DNA of 54,813 nt from Opitutus sp. GAS368 (GCA_945903545.1 CAMDOO010000010.1:1-54813), one strand, 5' to 3'. Shown: positions 32,590 to 39,851, counted from the first letter of the stretch. Made by a program: numbers and translations. Notes: generated from the sequence alone by a model not told the origin.

Positions 32590-34959
32590 TCAGAACTTCA
32601 GCTTCACGTACGCCTCGAAGCGGCGGGGCAGCTCGCGGAAGATGAGCTGGCTGGCGGTGTAGGCGTCGCCATTATGGATCCAGTTCTGCTCGTTGGTGGC
32701 GTTGAGCAGGTCGAGGTTAGCCGACCAGCGCCGGGTCGCGTAGAAGAGGTTGGCGTTGTAGAGCACCTGGGCGGGGATGTGCCACTGGTCGTCGAGGTTG
32801 CCGCGCTGGCGGCTTTGCCACTGGGCGTCGGCGCCGAGGCCGAAGCCGTTCGCCCACTGGTAGCGCGCGCTGCCGTTGAACATCGTCTTCGACAGGCCGA
32901 GGAGTGGATAGTCGCCGAGCGGGACCTGGTTGCCGAACGGATCGTAGCTGCCGGTCGAGGTACCGAGTCCGCCCGGGCCGCGGCCAAGCGCGTAGGCGGC
33001 GTAGAGGTTGCGGCCGCCGGCCTGGTAGGGACGCGAGTTCACGTAATGCCCGTCCTGAAACGTCGCGCTGGCGGTGGCGCTGAAACGCCGGCTTGGCTGA
33101 TAGGTCGCCTCGAGTTCGACGCCGCTCAGCGTGATATCGTTCCGCCGGCCGCCGAAGTTGATCTTGGTGCGGTCCTGCTGGAACCAAGTCGCGGCGGCGA
33201 AGACGCGGTTGTCGAGCAGCGCGGCCTTCACACCCGCTTCCTTGAGCTCGCTGAGATTGCGGAAATCGTTCCGGTTGATCTGGCCGTCGGGGAGATTGAG
33301 GATCACGCCGCCGCCGGTGACGTTGCCATTGGCGCCCTGCATGCGGTTGTGCGTGGCGTAGACCGTGAGCCGGTCGGTCGGCCGGTAGGTGAGGCTGTAG
33401 GCCTGGGAGAAGGCGCTCACCAGCTCGGTGTCGCTCCAGGACGTGCCGGAGAGATCGCCGAGCGGATCCTTCGCGCGGGCCCAGAAGGTGTCGTGACGCA
33501 GACCGACGGTCGCCGTGAGCCGGTCGGTCAGGCTGAGGTCCTGCTGCCAGAACACGCCGGGGTTCCACGTCTCGCTGCGCACGGTCTCGGGGCTGTCGTA
33601 ACTCGCGGGGAAGAACTCGCGGCCGCCGGGGCCGGTGAAACCGGGGAAGGTGCTGTTCGGGTACTGGGCGCGGAAGTTGAAGACACGCGACGGGTCGGTG
33701 AGGTCGAAGTTGTAGAAGTACTCGTTGAAGTAGTTCGTGAAGCTCTCGCGCCCCTCGTAGCGCACGGCGGCGCCGGCGATGACCGAGCTCTTCCGGCCGA
33801 GCATCGTCGTGAGCCAATGGACCTCGGTGCGGTTCTCGGCGGTGTACTGCTTCACGTACTCGCCGTACTCGAACTGGTGGAAGCGGCGGCGGCTGACGTG
33901 CTCGAGGAGCGTGCGGTTCACAACCTTCAGCGCGGGTGAGTAGACGTGCGACGCGGTCAGCTGCAGGCGGCCGACGTTGGCGTTGGAGAAGTCGCCCTTC
34001 GAGAAGAGCGTGGCATCCCACGGGAGCGTGACGGCGGTGGTCGCCGGGATCGGACCGGGCAGGCCGTTGTCGGCCGAGGCGCCGGTATAGTAAATGCCGC
34101 GGTCGATCAGGTCCTGGTTGACGCGATTGACGCCGAGGATCTCGGGGGCGGATTGCCAGAGGTACTGGGCGACGAGGTCGACCTGCGTGGCTGAGGACGG
34201 CAGCCACGAGAGGGCGCCGTAGACATCGAGACGGTCGTCGCGGACCTCGTTCTTGCGGAAGAAGGTATCGCCGCCCTTGGACTCGACGCTCACGCGCCAG
34301 GCGAGCTTGTCGCTGAGTGGCGCGGTGGAATCGATCTGAACGGAGGCGTTGAGGAAGCTCGTCTCGCCCGGGGCCCAGGTGCCGACACGGGTGGTGACCG
34401 TGGTGGCCCGGCCGTTAAACTGGGGGCGCTTGCTGGCGTAGTTGACGTAGCCGCCCTGGAAGTAGCCGACGCCGAAGACGGCGGAGGCGGGGCCGCGCAC
34501 GAGGTCGACGGATTCGACGCCGTTGAAGGACGGGAAGTAGCCGTAGAGATTGTAGCTCAGGCGCTGGCCGTTGAGGTAGGTCTCGGCCGTGTCGCCGCGG
34601 AGATTCGGCACGGTGGTCTTGCCGTAGCTCGCGCCGGCGTAGGCGCCGGGGGAGAACTGCAGGATCTCGCGCACGCCGTGGATCTGGCGCTCGTTGAAGA
34701 GCGCGGTGGTGAGGCTGCTGACGCCGCGGGGCGTGGCGAGCGGGTTGCGGTCGTCACCGAGCACGGAGGCCGTCTCCCGGGTGAGCGGGTTGATGGACTC
34801 CTCGATGGGAACGTCGGTGACCGTGTAGGGCGCGAGTTTGGTAACCGGCCCGGCGGCGGCCGGACTGGGAGACGTCTGGCCCAGGGCCAGCGTCGCGGAG
34901 GACAATAAAAGCCCGGCCAAGGTGGCGCGGACTGCGGAGGTTTGTGTCGGGTGCTTCAT
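32590..34959 (-). CDS. TonB-dependent outer-membrane receptor, predicted thiamin-related importer
   Basis: A 789-residue receptor that imports a scarce substrate across the outer membrane using TonB/ExbB energy. A Sec signal (MKHPTQTSAVRATLAGLLLS, cleavage near LALGQ) is followed by a plug domain (about residues 60-180) with ALFNERQIHGVREILQFSPG, NLRGDTAETYLNGQRL and VDLVRGPASAVFGVGYFQGG. The beta-barrel ends with RFEAYVKLKF, the terminal Phe needed for assembly. A TPP riboswitch precedes it in the same direction, so expression should fall when thiamin pyrophosphate is abundant. This implies thiamin or a precursor as substrate. The chosen ATG directly follows the riboswitch leader. Confidence 0.9.
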   Translation of the reverse strand: MKHPTQTSAVRATLAGLLLSSATLALGQTSPSPAAAGPVTKLAPYTVTDVPIEESINPLTRETASVLGDDRNPLATPRGVSSLTTALFNERQIHGVREILQFSPGAYAGASYGKTTVPNLRGDTAETYLNGQRLSYNLYGYFPSFNGVESVDLVRGPASAVFGVGYFQGGYVNYASKRPQFNGRATTVTTRVGTWAPGETSFLNASVQIDSTAPLSDKLAWRVSVESKGGDTFFRKNEVRDDRLDVYGALSWLPSSATQVDLVAQYLWQSAPEILGVNRVNQDLIDRGIYYTGASADNGLPGPIPATTAVTLPWDATLFSKGDFSNANVGRLQLTASHVYSPALKVVNRTLLEHVSRRRFHQFEYGEYVKQYTAENRTEVHWLTTMLGRKSSVIAGAAVRYEGRESFTNYFNEYFYNFDLTDPSRVFNFRAQYPNSTFPGFTGPGGREFFPASYDSPETVRSETWNPGVFWQQDLSLTDRLTATVGLRHDTFWARAKDPLGDLSGTSWSDTELVSAFSQAYSLTYRPTDRLTVYATHNRMQGANGNVTGGGVILNLPDGQINRNDFRNLSELKEAGVKAALLDNRVFAAATWFQQDRTKINFGGRRNDITLSGVELEATYQPSRRFSATASATFQDGHYVNSRPYQAGGRNLYAAYALGRGPGGLGTSTGSYDPFGNQVPLGDYPLLGLSKTMFNGSARYQWANGFGLGADAQWQSRQRGNLDDQWHIPAQVLYNANLFYATRRWSANLDLLNATNEQNWIHNGDAYTASQLIFRELPRRFEAYVKLKF

Positions 34960-34997
34960 TTTTGATGATGCCCAACCCAATCTGGACTCCCGAGAAA

Positions 34998-35030
34998 TGG
35001 GGCGCTGGCGCCCCAGGCGCTGGCAGCGCC
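34998..35030 (-). terminator. Two tandem hairpins between the TPP riboswitch and the receptor gene
   Basis: Read from the minus strand: GGCGCT-GCC-AGCGCC (35016-35030), then a perfect 8-base stem TGGGGCGC/GCGCCCCA with a 2-base loop (34998-35015) followed by only ATTTCTC. This could be the riboswitch expression platform, but the U-run is weak, so termination versus translation control is open. Confidence 0.5.
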
Positions 35031-35032
35031 CG

Positions 35033-35126
35033 CTGTTTCCTTCGTCGGCATGATCCGTTTCAGGTTCAAGGGTCGAGCAGCCGATCGTGCCGCAATCTCA
35101 GCCCTCCGCGGAGGACACCCCTACAG
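35033..35126 (-). promoter_or_regulatory. TPP riboswitch (THI element)
   Basis: The minus-strand sequence carries the conserved TPP aptamer blocks in order. CTGTAGGGGTG (P1/P2 side) is followed by GGGCTGAGATTG (the GGCTGAGA pyrimidine-binding box), then GACCCTTGAACCTGAAACG (the ACCC...GAACCTGA pyrophosphate-arm region), and CGGATCATGCCGACGAAGG (closing box). The terminal CTGT and ACAG can pair as P1. It lies 74 bases before the TonB-dependent receptor start. TPP binding would reduce expression of the receptor. Recognition is by direct match to the consensus; folding was not computed. Confidence 0.93.
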
Positions 35127-35238
35127 GCTGGGACCGTCAAACCGGTCCCCGCCTGATTACGCAAGCGAAAGGTTCGGCGCGGGACCCGAAAGGGCACATC
35201 TCACATTCTTGCAGCCCGCGTGAAATTTTCCCCGTTCG

Positions 35239-35307
35239 GATGTAGCGCCGGCAGACCTCTGCCGGCGGATCGGTCATCCACGGGCAGAGGTCTGCCCGGG
35301 CTACATC
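35239..35307. repeat. GATGTAGC ... GCTACATC inverted repeat
   Basis: Arms GATGTAGC plus CGGCAGACCTCTGCC and their complement GGCAGAGGTCTGCCCG plus GCTACATC. The element at 27966-28050 is a diverged copy in inverted orientation. Upstream of the receptor leader; function unknown. Confidence 0.8.
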
Positions 35308-35317
35308 AGGGAAAGGG

Positions 35318-35372
35318 TAGGAGCCTGCTGGCAGGCGATCCGGAGAGCCATCGCCCGCAAGCGGGCTCCTAC
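35318..35372. repeat. GTAGGAGCC ... GGCTCCTAC inverted repeat
   Basis: Arms GTAGGAGCC-GCT-GC-GGCGAT and the complement ATCGCC-GC-AGC-GGCTCCTAC with few mismatches. A half copy lies at 10233-10256 and another copy at the right edge (54755-54813). Confidence 0.8.
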
Positions 35373-35471
35373 ATGGGGCTCTTGGGAGAGGGCCGCGAGG
35401 CCGGTCATTCCCGTCGCCCTCGCGGCGAAGCCGCATCTGGAAGCCGGTTGCCGGATTCCAGAAACACAAGA

Positions 35472-35610
35472 GCCGCCCCATATATCGGGGCGGCCCGTGT
35501 GACCTAACACCAAGCAAACCGTAAGAACTGAACTACACCCAGTCAGACGCGGTCCGGGGCAAAACATTCAAAATTCGCGGAGAAACTTTGAGAAAAACTA
35601 ACGTTTTTCT
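35472..35610. other. AT-rich intergenic stretch with two hairpins
   Basis: GCCGCCCC-ATATATC-GGGGCGGC (35472-35494) is a strong stem without a clear T-run. The stretch then turns AT-rich, unusually low in GC for this window, with AGAAAAAC-TAAC-GTTTTTCT (35591-35610). No coding signal is seen. It may hold a promoter or an end-of-transcript signal. Confidence 0.5.
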
Positions 35611-35699
35611 TAAAATGTTATCGTTAAGAATTTTATGAATGATGTGTTTCGAATAATTTCTGCCCGTCGACGTCGGGAATCACGGATTGGATTGATCGC

Positions 35700-35726
35700 G
35701 GCCGACTCGGCGAGTCGGCCCTACCT
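35700..35726. repeat. GTAGGG hairpin element, copy 3
   Basis: A perfect stem GGCCGACTCG/CGAGTCGGCC around one G, followed by CTACC. Compared with 22700-22720 the stem bases differ but still pair, which supports a structured element. Confidence 0.75.
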
Positions 35727-35786
35727 CAAAACGTCGTCGATCAAGCCTCCGGCCGCCGCCTTCGGATATCCGCCCGTCGGATCACT

Positions 35787-35848
35787 CCAAAATGGCGCAG
35801 CCATTTTGGTTTCTAGCAGCGCGAGGGCAAAGCCCGACACGCTGCTAG
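35787..35848 (-). terminator. Hairpins at the end of the kamA-like gene
   Basis: CTAGCAGCG/CGCTGCTAG (35813-35821, 35840-35848) encloses GGGC-AAA-GCCC and overlaps the stop codon. Further downstream of the minus-strand gene is a perfect 10-base stem CCAAAATGGC/GCCATTTTGG with a 3-base loop (35787-35809). No long T-run follows, so these may be processing or termination signals. Confidence 0.5.
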
Positions 35849-37044
35849 TGCACCACGATTGACTCCACGCCCGGCGCGATCGGCGCGGGCGCGGCAGGAT
35901 CCGGTTTCGGTGCGGACTTCAGCGGATAAACAAAACGCTGGCCCTCGTAATTCCGGAAAGTCACGGCGTCGTCGGTGATCGATTCCACGTAGTCGGGATT
36001 GATCGGCACCTTGCCGCCGCCGCCCGGGGCATCGATCGTGAACTGCGGCACCGCGTAACCCGTGGTGTGGCCGCGGAGGCCGCGGATGATCTCGAGGCCC
36101 TTGCGCACGTCGGCCTTGAAGTGCGCGCCGCCGGTGATCAGATCCATCTGATAGAGATAGTAGGGCCGTACGCGCATGCGGAGCAGGCGGTGGACGAGAG
36201 CCTTCATCACCTCGACGTCGTCGTTGATGTCCTTGAGGAGAACGCTCTGGTTGCCAAGCGGCACGCCGGCAAAGGAGAGACGCTCGCACGCAGCCTTCAG
36301 CTCGACGGTGCACTCCTTCGGGTGGTTGACGTGGATGCTCATCCAGATCGGGCCGTACTTCTTGAAGATGTCGGTGAGCGCCGGCGTGATGCGCTGCGGC
36401 AGGAACACCGGGATGCGCGAGCCGATCCGGATGAACTCGACGTGCGGGATGGCGCGGAGGCGGCTAAGCAGGTGCTCCAGCTTCTTGTCGGACAGAAGCA
36501 GCGGATCGCCGCCCGAGAGCAGCACGTCGCGGATTTCCGGGTGCGACTCGATGTAACGCAGCGCGCGCTCGTGCTCGGGATGGAAATTATAGTCCTGCGC
36601 ATTCGAGACCAGCCGGCTGCGCGTGCAGTAGCGGCAGTAGGAAGCACAGCGGTCGGTAACGAGGAACAGCACCCGGTCGGGATAGCGGTGCACGAGACCC
36701 GGGACGGGAGAGTGGCCGTCCTCGTTCAGGGAATCATCGTTCTCGCCCTCCGAAAGGATCATCTCACCCGACCGCGGGATCATTTGCTTGCGGAGCGGGC
36801 AGTCGGGGTCGTTGACGTCGATCAGGTTGAAGAAATAGGGCGTGATCGCGAGGGCCAGCTTCTGGTTTGCGAAGGCGCAGCCGGCCTTCTCATCGGCCGT
36901 AAGGGTCATGTACTGCTCCAGCTGGTCGACCGTGGTGAGCCGGTTCTTGAGCTGCCAGGCCCAGTCCTGCCAGTCCGCCGCCGGAATATGCTGCCAATGG
37001 CCCTGGCCTTCAAACCAGACGGCGCGGTCTTCAATGTAGGACAT
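35845..37044 (-). CDS. kamA: Lysine 2,3-aminomutase (KamA family radical SAM enzyme)
   Basis: A 399-residue radical SAM enzyme that moves the lysine alpha-amino group to the beta carbon using PLP and a 4Fe-4S cluster. The cluster motif CxxxCxxC is CASYCRYC (Cys133, 137, 140). The Gly-rich SAM region DVLLSGGDPLLL follows. The PLP lysine is Lys345 in DAPGGGGKVP, and two aspartates that bind the lysine amino groups in Clostridium enzymes are present (YQMDLITGG and FTIDAPGG). EpmB-type enzymes are shorter, so this looks like a true KamA. The start at MSYIEDRAVWFEG fits the family; a longer frame would run through the upstream tRNA. No beta-lysine acetyltransferase gene is adjacent. Confidence 0.9.
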   Translation of the reverse strand: MSYIEDRAVWFEGQGHWQHIPAADWQDWAWQLKNRLTTVDQLEQYMTLTADEKAGCAFANQKLALAITPYFFNLIDVNDPDCPLRKQMIPRSGEMILSEGENDDSLNEDGHSPVPGLVHRYPDRVLFLVTDRCASYCRYCTRSRLVSNAQDYNFHPEHERALRYIESHPEIRDVLLSGGDPLLLSDKKLEHLLSRLRAIPHVEFIRIGSRIPVFLPQRITPALTDIFKKYGPIWMSIHVNHPKECTVELKAACERLSFAGVPLGNQSVLLKDINDDVEVMKALVHRLLRMRVRPYYLYQMDLITGGAHFKADVRKGLEIIRGLRGHTTGYAVPQFTIDAPGGGGKVPINPDYVESITDDAVTFRNYEGQRFVYPLKSAPKPDPAAPAPIAPGVESIVVH

Positions 37045-37146
37045 GAAAGAGCGCAGAGATAGCGCGCTTGGCGCCGGTGTCAAATGACCGCGCTGGTCCG
37101 GAATTGACCCCGGAGCCGCACGAAAGCTGATTGGAGGAGCGTAATT

Positions 37147-37222
37147 GTCCCCGTAGCTCAAATGGATAGAGCAGTCGTTTCCTAAACGGATTATCCCAGT
37201 TCGAGTCTGGGTGGGGGCACCA
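37147..37222 (+). tRNA. tRNA-Arg (anticodon CCT)
   Basis: A 76-base tRNA ending in an encoded CCA. Acceptor strands GTCCCCG and TGGGGGC pair in seven positions with wobble. The D-arm is GCTC...GAGC around AAATGGATA. The anticodon loop is TTCCTAA, giving CCT (reads AGG, Arg). The T-arm is CCCAG-TTCGAGT-CTGGG. The gene faces away from kamA. A second, degraded copy lies 75 bases downstream. Confidence 0.95.
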
Positions 37223-37296
37223 GCTAAGAAGCCTTGCCAGTTCTTGCCAGTATGGCGTCGTATTTTGAGGTTTTTGTGGGTTTCGAGGCGGTGACT

Positions 37297-37368
37297 TCCC
37301 TCGTAGCCCGGTAGGGTAGTATGTTTCCTAAACGACATATCCCGGTTCAATTCCGGGCGGGGGCACCA
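37297..37368 (+). pseudogene. Degenerate tRNA-Arg(CCT)-like copy, possible attachment-site remnant
   Basis: The 3' half repeats the functional tRNA: GTTTCCTAAACG is identical (37177-37188 versus 37323-37334), followed by a diverged TATCCC, an intact T-arm (CCCGG-TTCAATT-CCGGG), GGGGGCACCA and CCA. The 5' half is poor: the D-loop has only GGTA and the anticodon stem is not canonical. This looks like a duplicated tRNA 3' end, as left by integration at a tRNA, or a decayed tandem tRNA. Confidence 0.7.
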
Positions 37369-37557
37369 GTACAGAGGGCGGAAGGCAGATGCCCGGGGTT
37401 GGGCGCCGGACCCATGATGCTCTTGCCACTCCAGCCGCAGAAGCTATCTTGGCCTTGCCCTGCTGCCCCAAAACGTGCGTCCGCACGCCGCGGACAACCC
37501 CCCTGTAATCCGTGGTTATCATCCCGTCCCTCCCTCAAAGCTTATCCTGAAATGCAC

Positions 37558-38247
37558 ATGACTACACGCACCCTCCTCCTCGGCTCCACGCTTCTCGCCG
37601 CTCTCGCCAGCGGACAACTCCGCGCTCAGGCTCCCGCTGCGCCGGCCATGCCAGCCGCGCCCGCCGCCGCCAACCCGAACCACGGCCCAATCATGACCAC
37701 CCTCAAGGCCCAATGGGTCGCCGTGAGGGACAAGGTCATTCCCATTTGCGACCTCATCCCGGAGGACAAGCTGGACTACAAACCCACGCCGGAGGTCCGT
37801 TCCTTCAAAGATCTGATCATCCACATCACGGGCGAGGGTTACACTTTCCTTGGCCGGGCCGGCAGCGTCCCGGGTGTCACGCCCCCGACCATGGCCGAGC
37901 TCAACGCCCTGACCGGCAAGGCCGCCCTCATGAAGGCCCTGCGCGACAGCTACGAGTGGCAGGGTAAGCTGATCGACAGCCTCACCGATGCCGCGGCCAG
38001 CGAGATGGCCGCGGGACGCGGCGGCGCGCCCGGCACGACTCCGAAGTGGGGTTCGATCGTCGGCCTGATCGCGGACAACATGGACCATTTCGGCAACCTT
38101 GTGACCATGGTGCGGATGAACGGCATGGTCCCGCCGAATACGGCGGCAGCGGCGGCCCGTCGCGGCGGTGGCGGCGGTGCGCGCGGTGGCGCACCGGGTG
38201 GCGCTCCCGGCGCAGCGCCGGCTCCTGCTCCCGCCCGGGGACAGTAA
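37558..38247 (+). CDS. Secreted DinB-like protein with Gly/Ala-rich tail
   Basis: A 229-residue exported protein. The Sec signal is MTTRTLLLGSTLLAALASG with cleavage near QLRAQA. The middle (about residues 45-190) resembles the DinB/YfiT four-helix fold: WVAVRDKVIPICDLIPEDKLDYKPTPEVRS, HITGEGYTFLG and the second conserved His in DNMDHFGNLVTMVRM. The C-terminus is low-complexity (RRGGGGGARGGAPGG and onward). DinB-like proteins are often metal-dependent thiol transferases, but exported forms are uncharacterised. An ATG two codons earlier is also in frame. A strong intrinsic terminator follows. Confidence 0.78.
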   Translation: MTTRTLLLGSTLLAALASGQLRAQAPAAPAMPAAPAAANPNHGPIMTTLKAQWVAVRDKVIPICDLIPEDKLDYKPTPEVRSFKDLIIHITGEGYTFLGRAGSVPGVTPPTMAELNALTGKAALMKALRDSYEWQGKLIDSLTDAAASEMAAGRGGAPGTTPKWGSIVGLIADNMDHFGNLVTMVRMNGMVPPNTAAAAARRGGGGGARGGAPGGAPGAAPAPAPARGQ

Positions 38248-38273
38248 CCGCCCAGCCATTCGGTTTCATTTCA

Positions 38274-38307
38274 AGTCCGGCCTTCCGCAAGGGAGACCGG
38301 ACTTTTT
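38274..38307 (+). terminator. Intrinsic terminator after the DinB-like gene
   Basis: Stem AGTCCGG/CCGGACT, with an inner CCTT-CCGC-AAGG hairpin, followed immediately by TTTT, 27 bases after the stop codon. Confidence 0.85.
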
Positions 38308-38443
38308 CGTTTTCCGTCGGCCTGCGGGAGAATCCCCGGCGCCGCAGAGGGCGTGTCACTCCGCGACCGCCGTGCCTACCCGTTGGTTCATGAAGAACCA
38401 AGGTCCTGCCCGGCGGCGAGAGGAGCCCTTACGACAATCCGTT

Positions 38444-38499
38444 TCGACAAGCCCAAGGTCCGGGCGAGTCGAGGGACTCAAGTCCCGAGCCTGTCGAGG
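38444..38499. repeat. TCGACA ... TGTCGA inverted repeat, copy 1
   Basis: TCGACAAGCCCAAGGTCCGG on the left and GCCTGTCGA on the right, with an inner GGGACT-CA-AGTCCC. A diverged relative (GAGTCCCTCGG, CTCGGGACCTTGAG) lies at 40747-40808. The rest of 38308-38543 shows nothing recognisable. Confidence 0.6.
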
Positions 38500-38544
38500 C
38501 CGGTCGCGCCCTGCCGCATGAGGGTCACCAACCTAAAATGCGGG

Positions 38545-38573
38545 TTGACACCCCCCGGGCCGAACACACTGTC
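38545..38573 (+). promoter_or_regulatory. Candidate promoter of rpsR
   Basis: A consensus -35, TTGACA (38545-38550), lies 40 bases before the rpsR start. The expected -10 position (about 38568-38573, ACTGTC) is poor. Confidence is low, based mainly on the -35. Confidence 0.3.
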
Positions 38574-38589
38574 ACCCCTCCTTTTCCGA

Positions 38590-38802
38590 ATGAGCACCAC
38601 CGAGCCAAAGCCCCTCGCCCCCACGCAGCAGACTCCCACGCCTGCCGAGATCCCTTTCACCCAGGTTCCGCAGGCGATGAACCGGTACATCACCGACACG
38701 GGCAAGATCCTGCCCCGCAAGTACACGCACCTCACGGCGCGTCACCAGCGCGCGATCACCAAGACGATCAAGCAGGGCCGCAACATGCTGCTCGCCCAAT
38801 AA
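38590..38802 (+). CDS. rpsR: 30S ribosomal protein S18
   Basis: A 70-residue ribosomal protein, primary binder next to S6 in the 30S platform. The body matches S18: NRYITDTGKILPRKYTHLTA and RHQRAITKTIKQGRNMLLAQ, with the conserved GKI-PRK and the basic C-terminal helix. The N-terminal 30 residues (EPKPLAPTQQTPTPAE) are Pro-rich and atypical. No zinc-binding Cys set is present. It is not next to rpsF, ssb or rplI as in many bacteria and has its own terminator, so it is likely monocistronic. It could be one of two S18 paralogues. Confidence 0.9.
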   Translation: MSTTEPKPLAPTQQTPTPAEIPFTQVPQAMNRYITDTGKILPRKYTHLTARHQRAITKTIKQGRNMLLAQ

Positions 38803-38819
38803 GGCGCCCTTCCCCTTCC

Positions 38820-38849
38820 GGCCGGAGTCACCCGACTCCGGCCTTTTTT
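38820..38849 (+). terminator. Intrinsic terminator of rpsR
   Basis: A perfect 10-base stem GGCCGGAGTC/GACTCCGGCC with ACCC loop, followed by six T (38844-38849), 17 bases after the rpsR stop. Confidence 0.95.
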
Positions 38850-38933
38850 GTGTCCGGATCACAGAGTGGGCGGACTTGCCCAGTCCGTCGCGACGACGTC
38901 GAGCCCGGCGGACATGACCTGTCCGCCCCACCC

Positions 38934-39851
38934 TCAATCCTTCAAATCCCCGAAGGCCACTGCTTGGTTGCGACCACCGGCCTTGGCGGCGTATAGCGCG
39001 CGGTCGGCCGCGGCCACGAATGACCGCGTGTCCTTCGCCTCGCTGGGGCTTACCGCCACGCCGACACTCATCGTGATGTTGAGGAACACGCCGGGAGCGG
39101 CCTCGATCGGGGTCGCCGACATGCTCGTGCACATGCGCCGGGCGACTTCCATCGCCTGGGCCCGGTCCATTTCCATCAGGACGATCGCAAATTCCTCGCC
39201 GCCGAAACGCGTGGGGCGGTCGACCGAGCGGACCTGCCCGGCGAGCCGGCGGGCCGCCTCACGCAGCACGGCGTCGCCCGCCTGATGCCCGTGGACGTCA
39301 TTGACGCGCTTGAAGTGGTCGAGGTCGACCACCAGCAGGGACACCGGCCGGCTGAAGCGCACGGCGCGATCGCATTCCTCCGTCAGGATCCGGTCGAATT
39401 CGCGGCGGTTGAGCAAACCGGTGAGCTGGTCCCGCGTCGCGAGGCGGCGCAGTTCACCCAGGGTTTCGCCGAGCTTGAGGGCGTAGCGCAGCGAGCGCTC
39501 GAGCACCCGCGGCGTGATCTCGCCTTTCACGAGGTAGTCGAGCGCCCCGGCATTCATCGCCTGGATGTCGATGTGTTCCGACTGCTCGGCGGTAAGAAAG
39601 ACAATCGGGGTCTGGCAGCCCTTGGCCGCCGCCTCGCGGATCAACTCAAGTCCGTCCCGGCCGCCGAGCTGGTAGTCGAGCAGGCAGGCCGCATAACTTC
39701 CGGTCAGCAGCCGTTCCAGTCCGTCCTCGTAGGTCGGGGCCCAATCGAGCGCGTATTTCGCCGCCTTGAAGCGCTTGAAGTGTTCCTCGGCCATCCGCTG
39801 CTGCAGACGATCATCGTCGATCAGGAGGATCCTCGGCAACGCGCTGCTCAT
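38934..39851 (-). CDS. Response regulator with GGDEF domain (diguanylate cyclase)
   Basis: A 305-residue cytosolic protein. The receiver (residues 1-120) has acidic IDDD and phosphoacceptor Asp59 (CLLDYQLGG). The GGDEF domain (about 135-300) has LTGLLNRREFD, DLDHFKRVNDVHGHQAGD, the active-site GGEEF at 217-221 and a product-inhibition RxxD (RSVD, 208-211) five residues before it. All catalytic features are intact, so it should make cyclic di-GMP under phosphorylation control. Its ATG overlaps the trpA stop (ATGA), so it is translated with trpA; the cognate kinase is not adjacent. Confidence 0.94.
   Translation of the reverse strand: MSSALPRILLIDDDRLQQRMAEEHFKRFKAAKYALDWAPTYEDGLERLLTGSYAACLLDYQLGGRDGLELIREAAAKGCQTPIVFLTAEQSEHIDIQAMNAGALDYLVKGEITPRVLERSLRYALKLGETLGELRRLATRDQLTGLLNRREFDRILTEECDRAVRFSRPVSLLVVDLDHFKRVNDVHGHQAGDAVLREAARRLAGQVRSVDRPTRFGGEEFAIVLMEMDRAQAMEVARRMCTSMSATPIEAAPGVFLNITMSVGVAVSPSEAKDTRSFVAAADRALYAAKAGGRNQAVAFGDLKD

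Noticed and set aside
37147-38247. A present-day prophage or genomic island at tRNA-Arg
   Set aside because: No integrase, phage structural gene or compositional shift follows; only the short tRNA duplication remains, so at most a remnant site.
38545-38573. Strong sigma-70 promoter
   Set aside because: The -35 is perfect but no acceptable -10 is found at the right spacing, so it was kept only as a weak candidate.
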